This document shows, piece after piece, positions 7,113-16,204 of a stretch of 33,154 bases of DNA. Numbering within the stretch: the first letter of the stretch is position 1; each line of letters opens with the position of its first letter. Source of the stretch: Roseicyclus amphidinii (GTDB lineage Bacteria; Pseudomonadota; Alphaproteobacteria; Rhodobacterales; Rhodobacteraceae); the NCBI RefSeq assembly GCF_030163755.1, contig NZ_JASJOE010000038.1:1-33154 (forward strand), read 5' to 3'. The notes beneath the pieces were generated by a model. That model saw nothing but the letters and a program-made list of their open reading frames with translations. It did not search any database and was not told the origin of the DNA. Made by a program: the position numbers and the translations under genes.

Positions 7113-8501
7113 ATGCGCTACATCTCGACCCGCGGGCAGGCGCCCGAGCTGACATTCGAAGAGACGATGCTGACGGGCCTCGCGCGCGACGGCGGTCTCT
7201 ACGTCCCCGCCGAGCTGCCCCGGCTGAGCCACGCCGAGATTGCCGCGCTGGCGGGCCTGTCCTACGAAGAGGCCGCGTTTCGCATCATGCGCCCCTTCGT
7301 CGGCGACAGCTTCACCGATGCGGAATTCGGCGATTGCATCGCGCGCGCCTATGCGGGCTTCGGCCATGCCGCCCGCGCGCCCTTGAAGCAGTTGCAGGAC
7401 AACCATTTCCTGCTGGAACTGTTCCACGGGCCGACGCTGGCCTTCAAGGATTTCGCCATGCAGCTGATCGGCCAGCTGTTCCAGACGGCGCTGTCCCGTT
7501 CGGGCGAGCGCGTGACCATCGTCGGCGCGACGAGCGGCGACACCGGGTCGGCGGCGATGGAGGCCTTTCGCGGGCTCGACAATGTCGATGTCTTCATCCT
7601 CTACCCCCATGGCCGGGTGTCGGACGTGCAGCGCCGCCAGATGACCACGGTGTCCGAGGCGAACGCCCATGCGCTCGCCATCACCGGAAGTTTCGACGAC
7701 GCGCAGGCGCGGCTGAAGGACATGTTCAACGATTTCACCTTCCGCGACGAGGTTCGGCTGGCGGGCGTGAACTCGATCAACTTCGCCCGCGTGCTGGCGC
7801 AGGTGGTGTATTACTTCACCTCCGCCGTGGCGCTTGGCGCGCCGCATCGCCCCGTCAGCTTCACCGTGCCCACCGGCAATTTCGGCGATATCTTCGCGGG
7901 CTACCTCGCCAAGCGGATGGGCCTGCCGATCGAGAAACTGGTGGTGGCCACGAACCAGAACGACATCCTGCACCGGGCGCTCTCGACGGGCGATTACGTC
8001 ACCCATGGCGTTTCGCCCTCGATCAGCCCCTCGATGGATATCCAGGTCTCCTCCAACTTCGAACGCGCGCTCTTCGACGCCTATGGACGCGACGGTGCGG
8101 CTGTGGCGCAGCTGATGGACGAGCTGAAGCAGGGCGGCGGCTTTCACATCAGCCAGGGCGCTCTGGAAAGCCTGCGCGCCGATTTCGCCTCCGGCCGCGC
8201 CTCCGAGGAGGAGACGAGCGCCATGATCGCCCGCGCGCTGCCGCAGATGGGCGAGCTTCTCTGCCCCCATTCCGCCGTCGGCGTGCATGTGGCGCAAGGG
8301 TTCCTCGGGTCCACCCCTATGGTCACGCTCGCCACCGCGCATCCGGCGAAATTCCCCGACGCGGTCGAGGTGGCCACCGGCATCCGCCCCGCGCTGCCGC
8401 CGCGCATGGCCGATCTGCACGAGCGGCCCGAGCGCATGACGCGGGTCGAGAACGATCTCCACGAGATCGAAACCCTGATCCGCAAGGAAATCGCCGCGTG
8501 A
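7113..8501 (+). CDS. thrC: Threonine synthase
   Basis: ThrC converts O-phospho-L-homoserine to L-threonine using PLP. The 462-residue protein is of the longer proteobacterial/yeast type with the N-terminal domain starting MRYISTRGQAPELTF. The PLP lysine is K112 in GPTLAFKDFAMQ; the phosphate-binding GATSGDTGSAA and the FTVPTGNFGD block are present. ATG 7113 has GAAGGA 9 bp upstream. A TTG at 7095 overlapping the SURF1 stop is an alternative start adding six residues. Its stop overlaps the GTG start of the M16 peptidase. The gene order SURF1-thrC-M16 is common in Rhodobacterales although threonine synthesis has no known link to respiration. Confidence 0.96.
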   Translation: MRYISTRGQAPELTFEETMLTGLARDGGLYVPAELPRLSHAEIAALAGLSYEEAAFRIMRPFVGDSFTDAEFGDCIARAYAGFGHAARAPLKQLQDNHFLLELFHGPTLAFKDFAMQLIGQLFQTALSRSGERVTIVGATSGDTGSAAMEAFRGLDNVDVFILYPHGRVSDVQRRQMTTVSEANAHALAITGSFDDAQARLKDMFNDFTFRDEVRLAGVNSINFARVLAQVVYYFTSAVALGAPHRPVSFTVPTGNFGDIFAGYLAKRMGLPIEKLVVATNQNDILHRALSTGDYVTHGVSPSISPSMDIQVSSNFERALFDAYGRDGAAVAQLMDELKQGGGFHISQGALESLRADFASGRASEEETSAMIARALPQMGELLCPHSAVGVHVAQGFLGSTPMVTLATAHPAKFPDAVEVATGIRPALPPRMADLHERPERMTRVENDLHEIETLIRKEIAA

Positions 8502-9760
8502 GTGTCGAACTGCATACCCTGTCGAACGGCCTGAGGATCGTGACCGAGCACATGCCGGGGCTGGAATCGACGGCGCTGGGTGTCTGGGTTTCGGCGGGCT
8601 GCCGCCACGAGGCGCCCGAGCAGAACGGCGTCGCCCATTTCCTCGAGCACATGGCCTTCAAGGGCACCACGCGGCGCAGCGCGCTGCAGATCGCCGAAGA
8701 GATCGAGGATGTCGGCGGCTACATCAACGCCTATACCTCGCGCGAGGTCACGGCCTATTACGCCCGCGTCCTCAAGGATGACGTGGCGCTTGCCCTCGAC
8801 CTGATTTCCGACATCGTGCTAAACCCCGTTTTCGACCCGCGCGAGATCGAGGTGGAACGCGGCGTGATCCTGCAGGAGATCGGGCAGGCCGCCGATACGC
8901 CCGACGACATCATCTTCGACTGGCTCCAGGAAGAGGCCTATCCGGGCCAACCCCTTGGCCGCACCATCCTCGGCCCGACCGAGCGCGTCCGCGCCTTCGG
9001 GCGCGAGGATTTCGACCGGTTCGTCGCCCAGCACTACGGGCCGGGGCAACTGATCCTGTCGGCGGCGGGCGCGGTCGATCATGATGAGATCGTGCGTCTG
9101 GCCGAGCAGGCCTTCGGCCATCTGCCGCCGTCCTCGCCGATGACGCCCGAACCGGGCCAGTTCGCCGGTGGCGAGCGGCGCGAGGTCAAGGCGCTGGAAC
9201 AGGCGCATTTCACCCTCGCGCTGGAAGCGCCCGGCTATCGCTCCGACGATATCTACACCGCGCAGATCTATGCCACCGCGCTGGGGGGCGGCATGTCCTC
9301 GCGGCTGTTCCAGGAGATCCGCGAGAAACGCGGCCTGTGCTACACGATCTATTCCCAGGTCGGCAGCTACGACGACACCGGCATGCTGACGATCTACGCC
9401 GGGACCTCGGCCGAGGAACTTCCCGAGCTGGTCACGCTGACGCTCGACGAGCTGAAGCGCACCACCGGGGACATGACCGAGGCAGAACTGGCGCGCGCCC
9501 GCGCGCAGATGAAGGCGGGGCTTCTGATGGGGCTGGAAAGCCCCTCGGCCCGGGCCGAGCGTCTGGCGCGGCTGGTGGCGATCTGGAACCGCGTGCCGCC
9601 GCTGGAGGAAACCGTGGCGCGCATCGACGCGGTGACCCTGCCGGGCCTGCGCGATCACGCGGGCGCGCTGGTCGCCTCGGGCCGGGCCGCGATGGCGCTT
9701 TACGGGCCGGTCAAGCGGGCCCCCGATCTCGCGCAGGTGACCGCGCGCCTTGCCGCCTGA
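8498..9760 (+). CDS. M16 family zinc peptidase (mitochondrial processing peptidase-like)
   Basis: A 420-residue insulinase-family protein resembling the beta subunit of mitochondrial processing peptidase. The inverted zinc motif HxxEH is H47-F-L-E50-H51 in AHFLEHMAFKGT, and the downstream acidic ligand region is in REIEVERGVILQEIGQ. The second half contains the glycine-rich loop and ALGGGMSSRLFQEIREKRGLCY, typical of the inactive lobe. The GTG start at 8498 overlaps the thrC stop (GTGA) and gives SVELHTLSNGLRIVTE, the normal family N-terminus. It is followed by a one-base overlap with the acetyltransferase. Physiological substrate unknown. Confidence 0.93.
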   Translation: MSVELHTLSNGLRIVTEHMPGLESTALGVWVSAGCRHEAPEQNGVAHFLEHMAFKGTTRRSALQIAEEIEDVGGYINAYTSREVTAYYARVLKDDVALALDLISDIVLNPVFDPREIEVERGVILQEIGQAADTPDDIIFDWLQEEAYPGQPLGRTILGPTERVRAFGREDFDRFVAQHYGPGQLILSAAGAVDHDEIVRLAEQAFGHLPPSSPMTPEPGQFAGGERREVKALEQAHFTLALEAPGYRSDDIYTAQIYATALGGGMSSRLFQEIREKRGLCYTIYSQVGSYDDTGMLTIYAGTSAEELPELVTLTLDELKRTTGDMTEAELARARAQMKAGLLMGLESPSARAERLARLVAIWNRVPPLEETVARIDAVTLPGLRDHAGALVASGRAAMALYGPVKRAPDLAQVTARLAA

Positions 9761-10344
9761 TGTTCGCGCGAAAACGGCAGTTGCGGCTCGAGACGGAGCG
9801 CCTGACGCTCCGCCTGCCACGCCATGCCGATTTCCGCCCCTGGGCGGCGCTGCGCGACGACTCGCGCGACTTCCTCACCCCGTGGGAGCCGACCTGGGCC
9901 GCCGACCACCTGACCCGCAAAAGCTTCACCGGCCGCGTCTACTGGGCGCAGCGCGCGTTGACGCAAGGCAGCGCCGTGCCGCTCTTCATCTTCCACCGGC
10001 CGGACGAGACGCTTCTGGGGGCGATCACGCTCGACAACATCCGCCGCGGGCCTGCGCAATCGGCGACGCTGGGCTACTGGATCGGCCAGCCCCACGCGCG
10101 CCAGGGCTACATGCGCGAGGCGATCGAGGCGGTGGTCCATTACGCCTTCCGTGGCCTCGACCTCAGCCGGGTCGAAGCCGCCTGCCTGCCCGAGAATGCC
10201 GCCTCGCGCGGGGTGCTGGAGAAGGCCGGGTTCAAGTATGAAGGCGTGGCGCAAAGCTACCTGCAGATCAACGGGCGCTGGCGCAACCACGTGCTTTATG
10301 CCCACCTGCGCCATGACCGTCGCGGCCGCACCGACGTGGGCTGA
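9760..10344 (+). CDS. GNAT family N-acetyltransferase (RimJ/RimL-like)
   Basis: A 194-residue acetyltransferase of the RimJ/RimL subgroup, which acetylates protein N-termini or small amines with acetyl-CoA. It begins with the usual LETERLTLRLP strand, contains GYWIGQPHARQGYMREA (acetyl-CoA pyrophosphate loop, Q/R-x-x-G-x-G/A type) and ends with NAASRGVLEKAGFKYEG, the hallmark of the family. The start ATG shares one base with the stop of the M16 gene, so the two are translationally coupled. The precise substrate cannot be inferred. Confidence 0.9.
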   Translation: MFARKRQLRLETERLTLRLPRHADFRPWAALRDDSRDFLTPWEPTWAADHLTRKSFTGRVYWAQRALTQGSAVPLFIFHRPDETLLGAITLDNIRRGPAQSATLGYWIGQPHARQGYMREAIEAVVHYAFRGLDLSRVEAACLPENAASRGVLEKAGFKYEGVAQSYLQINGRWRNHVLYAHLRHDRRGRTDVG

Positions 10345-10389
10345 CGCGGCCCGTTTCCTTCGCCTCGATCCCGCCCTAGATTGCCCGTC

Positions 10390-11787
10390 ATGACAGAGCT
10401 TTCCCAACGCCTCTCCACGCTCCTGCCCGCCGCCGCCCTGCGCGAGCCGACCCCCGCCTACCTGGAAGAGCCGCGCGGCCGCTGGCAGGGCCGCGCCGCC
10501 GCCGTGGTTGCCCCCGGATCGACCGCGGAGGTGGCCGAGATCCTGCGCCTCTGCGCCGAGACCGGCACCCCGGTCATCCCCTATGGCGGCGGCACCGGCC
10601 TTGTCGGCGGCCAGCTGACCGACACGGGTCCGGCCCCCCTGATCCTGTCGCTGGAGCGGATGCGCGCCATCCGCGCCTTCGACCCCGAGGCCGGCACGAT
10701 GACGGTCGAGGCCGGCGCGATCCTGTCCGACATCCACACAGCGGCCGAGGCCGAGGGCTGGATCTTCCCCCTGACGCTCGCCTCCCAGGGCTCCGCCCGG
10801 CTGGGCGGGCTTCTGGCGACCAACGCGGGCGGCGTGAACGTGATCCGCTACGGCAACGCCCGCGATCTCGTTCTGGGGATCGAGGCGGTGCTGGCCGATG
10901 GTACCGTGGTGAACGCCCTTTCGCCGCTCAGGAAGAACAACACCGGTTACGACATCCGCCACCTGCTGATCGGGTCGGAGGGGACGCTGGGCGTGATCAC
11001 CGCGGCCTCGCTGCGGCTTTTCCCCAAGCCTGCAGCGACCGGGGCCGCGATGATGGTCGTGCCCTCGCCCGAGGCGGCGCTGGCGCTCCTGCGCATGGCG
11101 CAAGCGGGTATCGGCAGCGCGATCTCGGCCTTCGAGCTGATGAGCCGCGAAGGCTTCGATTTCCTCGCCGAGGTCGGCCCAGAGACGCGCCAGCCCTTCG
11201 CCGATCCCCCCGACTGGGCGGTGCTGATCGACCTCGGGATGGGGGCAGGCGGCGACCCCGCGGGCGCGCTGGAGGAGCTCTTCGCCGAAGCCTTCGAGGC
11301 GGGTCTCGTGTCGGACGGCGTCATCGCCCAATCCGAGGCGCAGCGTGCCGAGTTCTGGGCGCTGCGCGAGAACATCCCGGCGGCGAACCGCCGGATCGGC
11401 GCGGTCTCCTCGCATGACATCTCGGTCCCGGTGGCCGCGATCCCCCGCTTCATCGCCGAGGCGCCGGGACGGATCGCCGCCATCGCCGAGTTCCGGCTGA
11501 ACTGTTTCGGCCACATGGGCGACGGCAACCTGCATTACAACGTCTTCCCGATGCCGGGCAAAAGCCGCGCCGACCACGAAAACCAGCGCGACGCGATCAA
11601 ACGGGCGGTGCATGATCTTGTCATGGAACTGGGCGGCTCGGTCTCGGCCGAACACGGGGTCGGGAGGCTGAAGGTCGACGACCTCGAGCGCTATGGCGAT
11701 CCGGGCAAGCTGGTGGCGATGCGGGCGATCAAGGCGGCGCTCGACCCGAAGGGCATCCTCAACCCCGGCGCGGTGCTGCGGGCCTGA
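10390..11787 (+). CDS. FAD-binding oxidase, GlcD/D-2-hydroxyacid dehydrogenase family
   Basis: A 465-residue flavoprotein of the VAO/PCMH superfamily, related to glycolate oxidase GlcD, D-lactate and D-2-hydroxyglutarate dehydrogenases. The FAD pyrophosphate loop is IPYGGGTGLVGGQ near residue 65; the second FAD region GSARLGGLLATNAGGVNVIRYGNARD follows. The C-terminal half has FGHMGDGNLHYNVFP (H375 and D378 region) and SAEHGVGRLK, with the last helix LDPKGILNPGAVL, typical of D-2-hydroxyacid oxidation. ATG 10390 fits the family better than a TTG at 10381. It is the last gene of the long plus-strand run from ctaC. Substrate among D-lactate, D-2-hydroxyglutarate and related acids is undecided. 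Confidence 0.9.
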   Translation: MTELSQRLSTLLPAAALREPTPAYLEEPRGRWQGRAAAVVAPGSTAEVAEILRLCAETGTPVIPYGGGTGLVGGQLTDTGPAPLILSLERMRAIRAFDPEAGTMTVEAGAILSDIHTAAEAEGWIFPLTLASQGSARLGGLLATNAGGVNVIRYGNARDLVLGIEAVLADGTVVNALSPLRKNNTGYDIRHLLIGSEGTLGVITAASLRLFPKPAATGAAMMVVPSPEAALALLRMAQAGIGSAISAFELMSREGFDFLAEVGPETRQPFADPPDWAVLIDLGMGAGGDPAGALEELFAEAFEAGLVSDGVIAQSEAQRAEFWALRENIPAANRRIGAVSSHDISVPVAAIPRFIAEAPGRIAAIAEFRLNCFGHMGDGNLHYNVFPMPGKSRADHENQRDAIKRAVHDLVMELGGSVSAEHGVGRLKVDDLERYGDPGKLVAMRAIKAALDPKGILNPGAVLRA

Positions 11788-11795
11788 CGGGTGTT

Positions 11796-11849
11796 TCGGG
11801 GCCTTCGGCCCCGACCCGGCGGCGCGCGGCGTCGGGCCCCTTTGGGGCC
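11796..11849 (+). terminator. Tandem hairpins after the FAD oxidase gene
   Basis: Stem-loop 1 is TCGGGGCC-TTC-GGCCCCGA at 11796-11814 (8-bp stem, 3-nt loop). Stem-loop 2 is GGCCCC-TTT-GGGGCC at 11835-11849. Both lie just after the stop and would end or protect the transcript. Neither is followed by a T tract, so Rho-independent termination is uncertain. Confidence 0.5.
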
Positions 11850-11969
11850 ACTCCTTCGCGCGCTGGGTGCGGGTGGCGGTAGGGAACGACCAAGGCCCGA
11901 TCCGCTGCGCGGGTGACACTTGCGGAGGTGCCCCCCTGTCGACGGCACGGCGAGTTGTCGGGAGCTGTG

Positions 11970-11999
11970 CAGGGATATTTGAAAAACGGAGAAGCGGGG
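11970..11999 (+). repeat. Dispersed repeat, copy B (core only)
   Basis: This copy has the core only: AGGGATATTT, then GAAAAACGGAGAAGCGGGG. The two-hairpin upstream part seen in copies A, C and D is missing or diverged here. It faces copy C, with 125 bp between them, so the two cores form a long imperfect inverted repeat. Confidence 0.7.
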
Positions 12000-12124
12000 G
12001 ATGGGGAGATCCACCCCGGCCGGCACGGGGCCAAGCCGGGGCTTCTCCGCTTGCGGTCATCGGCGTCCCCGCCTGTCCCGCAGCGACAGCCTTGCACGGA
12101 CAACATGAAGAAACCCCTAACGGG

Positions 12125-12180
12125 CTTCTCCGTTTCACAAGTATCCCGGGGGAGTCCGAAGGACGGGGGCAGAGCCCCCC
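12125..12180 (-). repeat. Dispersed two-hairpin repeat, copy C (inverted)
   Basis: Read on the minus strand: hairpin 1 GGGGGC-TCT-GCCCCC (12165-12179), then hairpin 2 GTCC-TTC-GGAC (12154-12164), then the core with GGGATACTT and GAAACGGAGAAG (12125-12150). Compared with copies A and D, hairpin 1 is identical while the stem of hairpin 2 differs at both arms and still pairs. Confidence 0.85.
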
Positions 12181-12426
12181 ACTTCGGGAGCGCCCTCGAC
12201 GACCCGCCCGACGTGAGGCATGAGCACCGACCGCACCGCGACAGCGGTGCCACCGCGGTCGTGGCGCAGACGCGACGCGTCGAGCCACGCCGCAGACCCC
12301 GCGCGCGGCGCAGGCCGCGCGCCCGCAGCGGGTCGCCTTCCATCGCCGTCACGCGGGCCGATCCTACGGTTCGATCCCGCATGCGCGAGACGCGCGCGGC
12401 AGGGCCCCGGTCTTGCGCAACATGCC

Positions 12427-13128
12427 CTAGATCATCCGGATCACGTCCTTGTCGATGGCCAGCACATAGCCGCGGCGGGCGATGTTCTTGACGAGGAGCT
12501 CGCTCACGATCTGGTTGCCCAAGGTGTCGCGCAGGCGCTTGATGCGGGTTGCGCCCGCGGCCTCGTCGGCGTCGCTCTCCGATTTGCCCGAAACCATCGC
12601 CTCGATCTGTGCGCCCGAGAGCACCTCGTCGTCCAGCCGGGCCTCGGCCAGGACCGAAAGCGTTTCCATCGCCGCGTCGGTCAGCTTGAACTCGAGGTTG
12701 TTGATCAGCACCACCCGTTCCTCGCGGCTGAGGATGAGCGAGGAGACCTGGATGCCCTGGCGCTCGATCTCGCCCATCCGGCGGTTCAGCGCGATGATCG
12801 TGACAAGGAACACGAGGCAGGCCACCAGCAGCGCCGTGGCGAAGACCATCAGGACGAAGATCACCGCCCGGTAGCTGGCCAGCACGGATGAGAACGAGGT
12901 GCCGGTCTGGGCCATGATCTCGAGCACCCGCGTCGCGTCGGGGTCGCGGACGTCGTTGAGGATGAAGACCTCCTCGACCGCGGCGTTGAAGGCATCCGCG
13001 TCGGGCAGGTTCAGGAACAACAGAACCGCCGAGGTCACCAGCACGGCGACCACGGCGACGATCCCCAGGATGACCACGCGGCCGGTGGCGGCGCGGGTCT
13101 CAGAAACGGAGGAAGTGGTCTCCGGCAT
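12427..13128 (-). CDS. Membrane protein with C-terminal winged-helix DNA-binding domain
   Basis: A 233-residue protein with two TM helices (about 18-39 and 88-114) enclosing a roughly 48-residue segment predicted to be periplasmic, a linker, and a C-terminal domain (about 140-226) that matches the OmpR/ToxR winged helix: LTDAAMETLSVLAEA, a recognition-type segment ATRIKRLRDTLG, and the hairpin NIARRGYVL. ToxR and CadC carry this domain at the N-terminus, so the order is reversed here. Its start lies 29 bp inside the preceding small exported-protein gene, suggesting coupling and a shared function. I infer a membrane-bound one-component regulator; target genes are unknown. The inter-domain stretch GKSESDADEA is an unusual insertion in the winged helix. 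Confidence 0.8.
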   Translation of the reverse strand: MPETTSSVSETRAATGRVVILGIVAVVAVLVTSAVLLFLNLPDADAFNAAVEEVFILNDVRDPDATRVLEIMAQTGTSFSSVLASYRAVIFVLMVFATALLVACLVFLVTIIALNRRMGEIERQGIQVSSLILSREERVVLINNLEFKLTDAAMETLSVLAEARLDDEVLSGAQIEAMVSGKSESDADEAAGATRIKRLRDTLGNQIVSELLVKNIARRGYVLAIDKDVIRMI

Positions 13129-13384
13129 CGGCCCTCCTTGCGGCGAGCCCGTCTTCGCCGAAGACCGACACCACCTGCAGCAATTCCCATCCGCCCGCGG
13201 CGATGCGGCCGGCGATCACCGCAGCGGCGGCGTCGACCGAACAGGCCGTATCGGGCAGGTCGATCACACCGTAATGCAGTCTGAGGGGGTTATCCATCTT
13301 CGCGCGATAATCGGCGTAGCAGGCCTGGGCGGGGCCCGCGACCAGAAGCGCGAGGGCGGCGGCGGCGAGGGGGCGAAAGACCAT
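13100..13384 (-). CDS. Small exported protein, partner of the membrane winged-helix protein
   Basis: A 94-residue protein with a signal peptide (1-21, ending GPAQA) and a 73-residue mature domain beginning CYADYRAKMDNPLRLHYGV. Two cysteines, C22 and C48, could form a disulfide; the residues before C22 do not make a good lipobox. Conserved-looking blocks are NPLRLHYGVIDLPD and GWELLQVVSVFGEDGLAARR. I recognise the sequence type as a Rhodobacterales-conserved hypothetical protein but know no function. Its last 29 bases overlap the start of the winged-helix gene in another frame. By analogy with ToxR/ToxS it may sense or transmit a periplasmic signal; that is inference. Confidence 0.8.
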   Translation of the reverse strand: MVFRPLAAAALALLVAGPAQACYADYRAKMDNPLRLHYGVIDLPDTACSVDAAAAVIAGRIAAGGWELLQVVSVFGEDGLAARRADAGDHFLRF

Positions 13385-13455
13385 GGCATCACTCGACAGG
13401 GTTGGGGGAGGCCCGGTGTCCGGGTTCTGCCCACAGATGTGCCCGCGCGGGCGGC

Positions 13456-13500
13456 GTCATGCAATGACAGCCTGCACAGCGGCGGCTGTTATCGGATAAC
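13456..13500. promoter_or_regulatory. Inverted repeats in a divergent intergenic region
   Basis: The 236-bp gap between the small exported protein (minus) and the 147-residue exported protein (plus) contains GTCAT-GCA-ATGAC (13456-13468) and GTTATC-G-GATAAC (13488-13500). Both are perfect apart from the centre. The second has 6-bp AT-rich arms that stand out in this GC-rich DNA and looks like an operator for one of the flanking genes. The binding protein is unknown. Confidence 0.45.
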
Positions 13501-13620
13501 GGCGCGCCGATATTGAGCGGCAGGTGCGGACGGGCCGAAGGTCCGGGCATTGCGGTGCAGGCCTGCGCCGCTCCCACGTTCCCAGAGTTCCCGTCGTTCC
13601 CGTGCCAAGGAGGCCGTCCC

Positions 13621-14064
13621 ATGTTCACCCAGCTTCGTTCCACCCTGCCTGCCCTGATGCTCTCTGCCGTGGTCGCGCTCGGCGCCATCGGTGCCTCGGC
13701 CACGCCGGCGCGCGCCGACAATGGCGATGCCGCCCGGATCATCGGGGGGATCATCGCGCTTTACGCCATCGGGCGCGCCATCGAGAGCGCGAACCGCCCG
13801 CAGCAGCCCGCGCGCAACTACCATGTGCCGAGCCGCCCCCGTCAGCTGGTCGCGCCTGCGCGCTGCTTCATCGAGGGGCATGACCGCAACGGCTACTACC
13901 GCGGCTACGTGCGGCGCTGCATGGAGAACAACGCGCGCCATCCGCAGTTCCTTCCGGCCAATTGCCTGACGCGGGTGCATACCCCGCGCGGCGAGCGGCA
14001 GATCTACGCGGGGCGCTGCCTGGCGCAGAACGGCTGGGTCCGCGAGGCGGGCTTCGGCCACTGA
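13621..14064 (+). CDS. Exported protein of unknown function with four cysteines
   Basis: A 147-residue protein with a signal peptide (1-38, cleavage likely after TPARA), a hydrophobic glycine/isoleucine segment (IIGGIIALYAIGRAI, about 41-55), and a C-terminal domain holding C82, C100, C115 and C133 at fairly even spacing, probably two disulfides in the periplasm. The region GYYRGYVRRC and the CLAQNGW ending are distinctive. ATG 13621 has AAGGAGG 7 bp upstream, one of the best ribosome binding sites in the window. I do not recognise a named family. A strong stem-loop follows the stop, so it is probably monocistronic. Confidence 0.85.
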   Translation: MFTQLRSTLPALMLSAVVALGAIGASATPARADNGDAARIIGGIIALYAIGRAIESANRPQQPARNYHVPSRPRQLVAPARCFIEGHDRNGYYRGYVRRCMENNARHPQFLPANCLTRVHTPRGERQIYAGRCLAQNGWVREAGFGH

Positions 14065-14093
14065 GCCCCGGCGAGGGTTCGAGCAGTGAAGCC

Positions 14094-14121
14094 GGGCGGT
14101 CCCCTTGGCGGGGGGCCGCCC
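14094..14121 (+). terminator. Stem-loop after the exported Cys protein gene
   Basis: GGGCGGTCCCC (14094-14104) pairs with GGGG-G-CCGCCC (14111-14121) in an 11-bp stem with one G-T pair and a 6-nt loop. It is followed by GATCTTGTT, a weak T-rich stretch. It lies 30 bp after the stop codon. Confidence 0.6.
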
Positions 14122-14765
14122 GATCTTGTTCCGGGCGCGCGGGCGTGGGATGACGCGCCATGGCACGCAGCTGTCCCGACCTGACCCATGAGAGCGCGCT
14201 GGGCGCGCGCGTCGCCGGCGTGGACGAGGCCGGGCGCGGGCCGCTGGCCGGGCCGGTCTCGGCCGCCGCGGTGGTGCTGGACCCCGGCGACCTGCCTGAG
14301 GGGCTGAACGATTCCAAGACCCTGACGGCGGCGCGGCGCGCGGCGCTGTTCGACGAGATCCACGCCAAGGCCGAGGTGAGCCTGGCCTGGGCCAGCGTCG
14401 AGGAGATCGACCGGCTGAACATCCGCGCGGCCTCGCTTCTCGCCATGCGGCGGGCGGTGGAGGGGCTGCGCAGCCTGCCCGAGGCCGCCCTGATCGACGG
14501 CAACGCCTGCCCCGAAGGACTGCCCTGCCGGGGGGTCACGCTGGTGAAGGGGGATGCGCTGAGCCTGTCGGTGGCCGCCGCCTCGATCATCGCCAAGGTG
14601 GCGCGGGACCGGGTGATGGTGCAGCTCGCCGCCGAGTTCCCCGGCTATGGCTGGGAGGTCAACGCAGGCTACCCCACGGCGGCGCACAGGGCCGCGCTAC
14701 AACATCTGGGGGTCACCCCCCACCATAGACGGTCGTTTCGCCCGGTCCACAACATCTTGCTATCC

Positions 14766-15991
<1,226 letters not shown>

Positions 15992-16026
15992 AGCCTTCGA
16001 GCCTTGGCCCCGTGGCCAGCGCCTGA

Positions 16027-16061
16027 CCCCTGCCGTTCCCCGAGGATCGGCGGGGGTTTTT
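16027..16061 (+). terminator. Rho-independent terminator of ccrM
   Basis: CCCCTGCCG (16027-16035) pairs with CGGCGGGGG (16048-16056) including one G-T pair, with a 12-nt loop, followed directly by TTTTT (16057-16061). It lies 35 bp after the ccrM stop. Confidence 0.8.
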
Positions 16062-16135
16062 CGTTGCGGACCGGGTTTCGCCTGCCTGCGCAGGCGACCC
16101 GCGCGCCGCTGGCGCGGCGCGGGTGCGAAAATTCG

Positions 16136-16190
16136 GGGGGCTCTGCCCCCATCCCTTCGGGATTCCCGGGATATTTTCGAAGCGGAGAAG
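16136..16190 (+). repeat. Dispersed two-hairpin repeat, copy D
   Basis: Hairpin 1 GGGGGC-TCT-GCCCCC (16136-16150) is directly followed by hairpin 2 ATCCC-TTC-GGGAT (16151-16163) and the core with GGGATATTTTC and GAAGCGGAGAAG (16165-16190). It sits between the convergent ccrM and Sua5 genes, 15 bp before the Sua5 stop. The stem of hairpin 2 differs from copies A and C on both arms while the TTC loop is kept. Confidence 0.85.
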
Positions 16191-16204
16191 GGGGGTGTGG
16201 CGCG

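Larger units (their letters stand above)
11788..12426. other. 639-bp convergent intergenic region rich in hairpins, no gene
   Basis: The FAD oxidase ends at 11787 and the minus-strand winged-helix gene ends at 12427. No open frame here looks like a protein; the ones present are low-complexity Arg/Pro/Ala translations. Contents: two short hairpins near the oxidase stop, two copies of the dispersed repeat facing each other (11970-11999 and 12125-12180), a nested inverted repeat at 12228-12261 (CGACCGC/GCGGTCG enclosing ACCGC/GCGGT) and an 8-bp-arm hairpin at 12301-12322 (GCGCGCGG/CCGCGCGC). A structured RNA is possible but not shown. Confidence 0.7.

Noticed and set aside
12220-12891. Open frame of 223 codons on the plus strand across the winged-helix gene
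   Set aside because: Antisense to a convincing gene for most of its length; translation is compositionally biased and resembles no protein.
13281-13300. TTATCCATC as a DnaA box
   Set aside because: Matches only seven of nine bases, single copy, inside a coding region.
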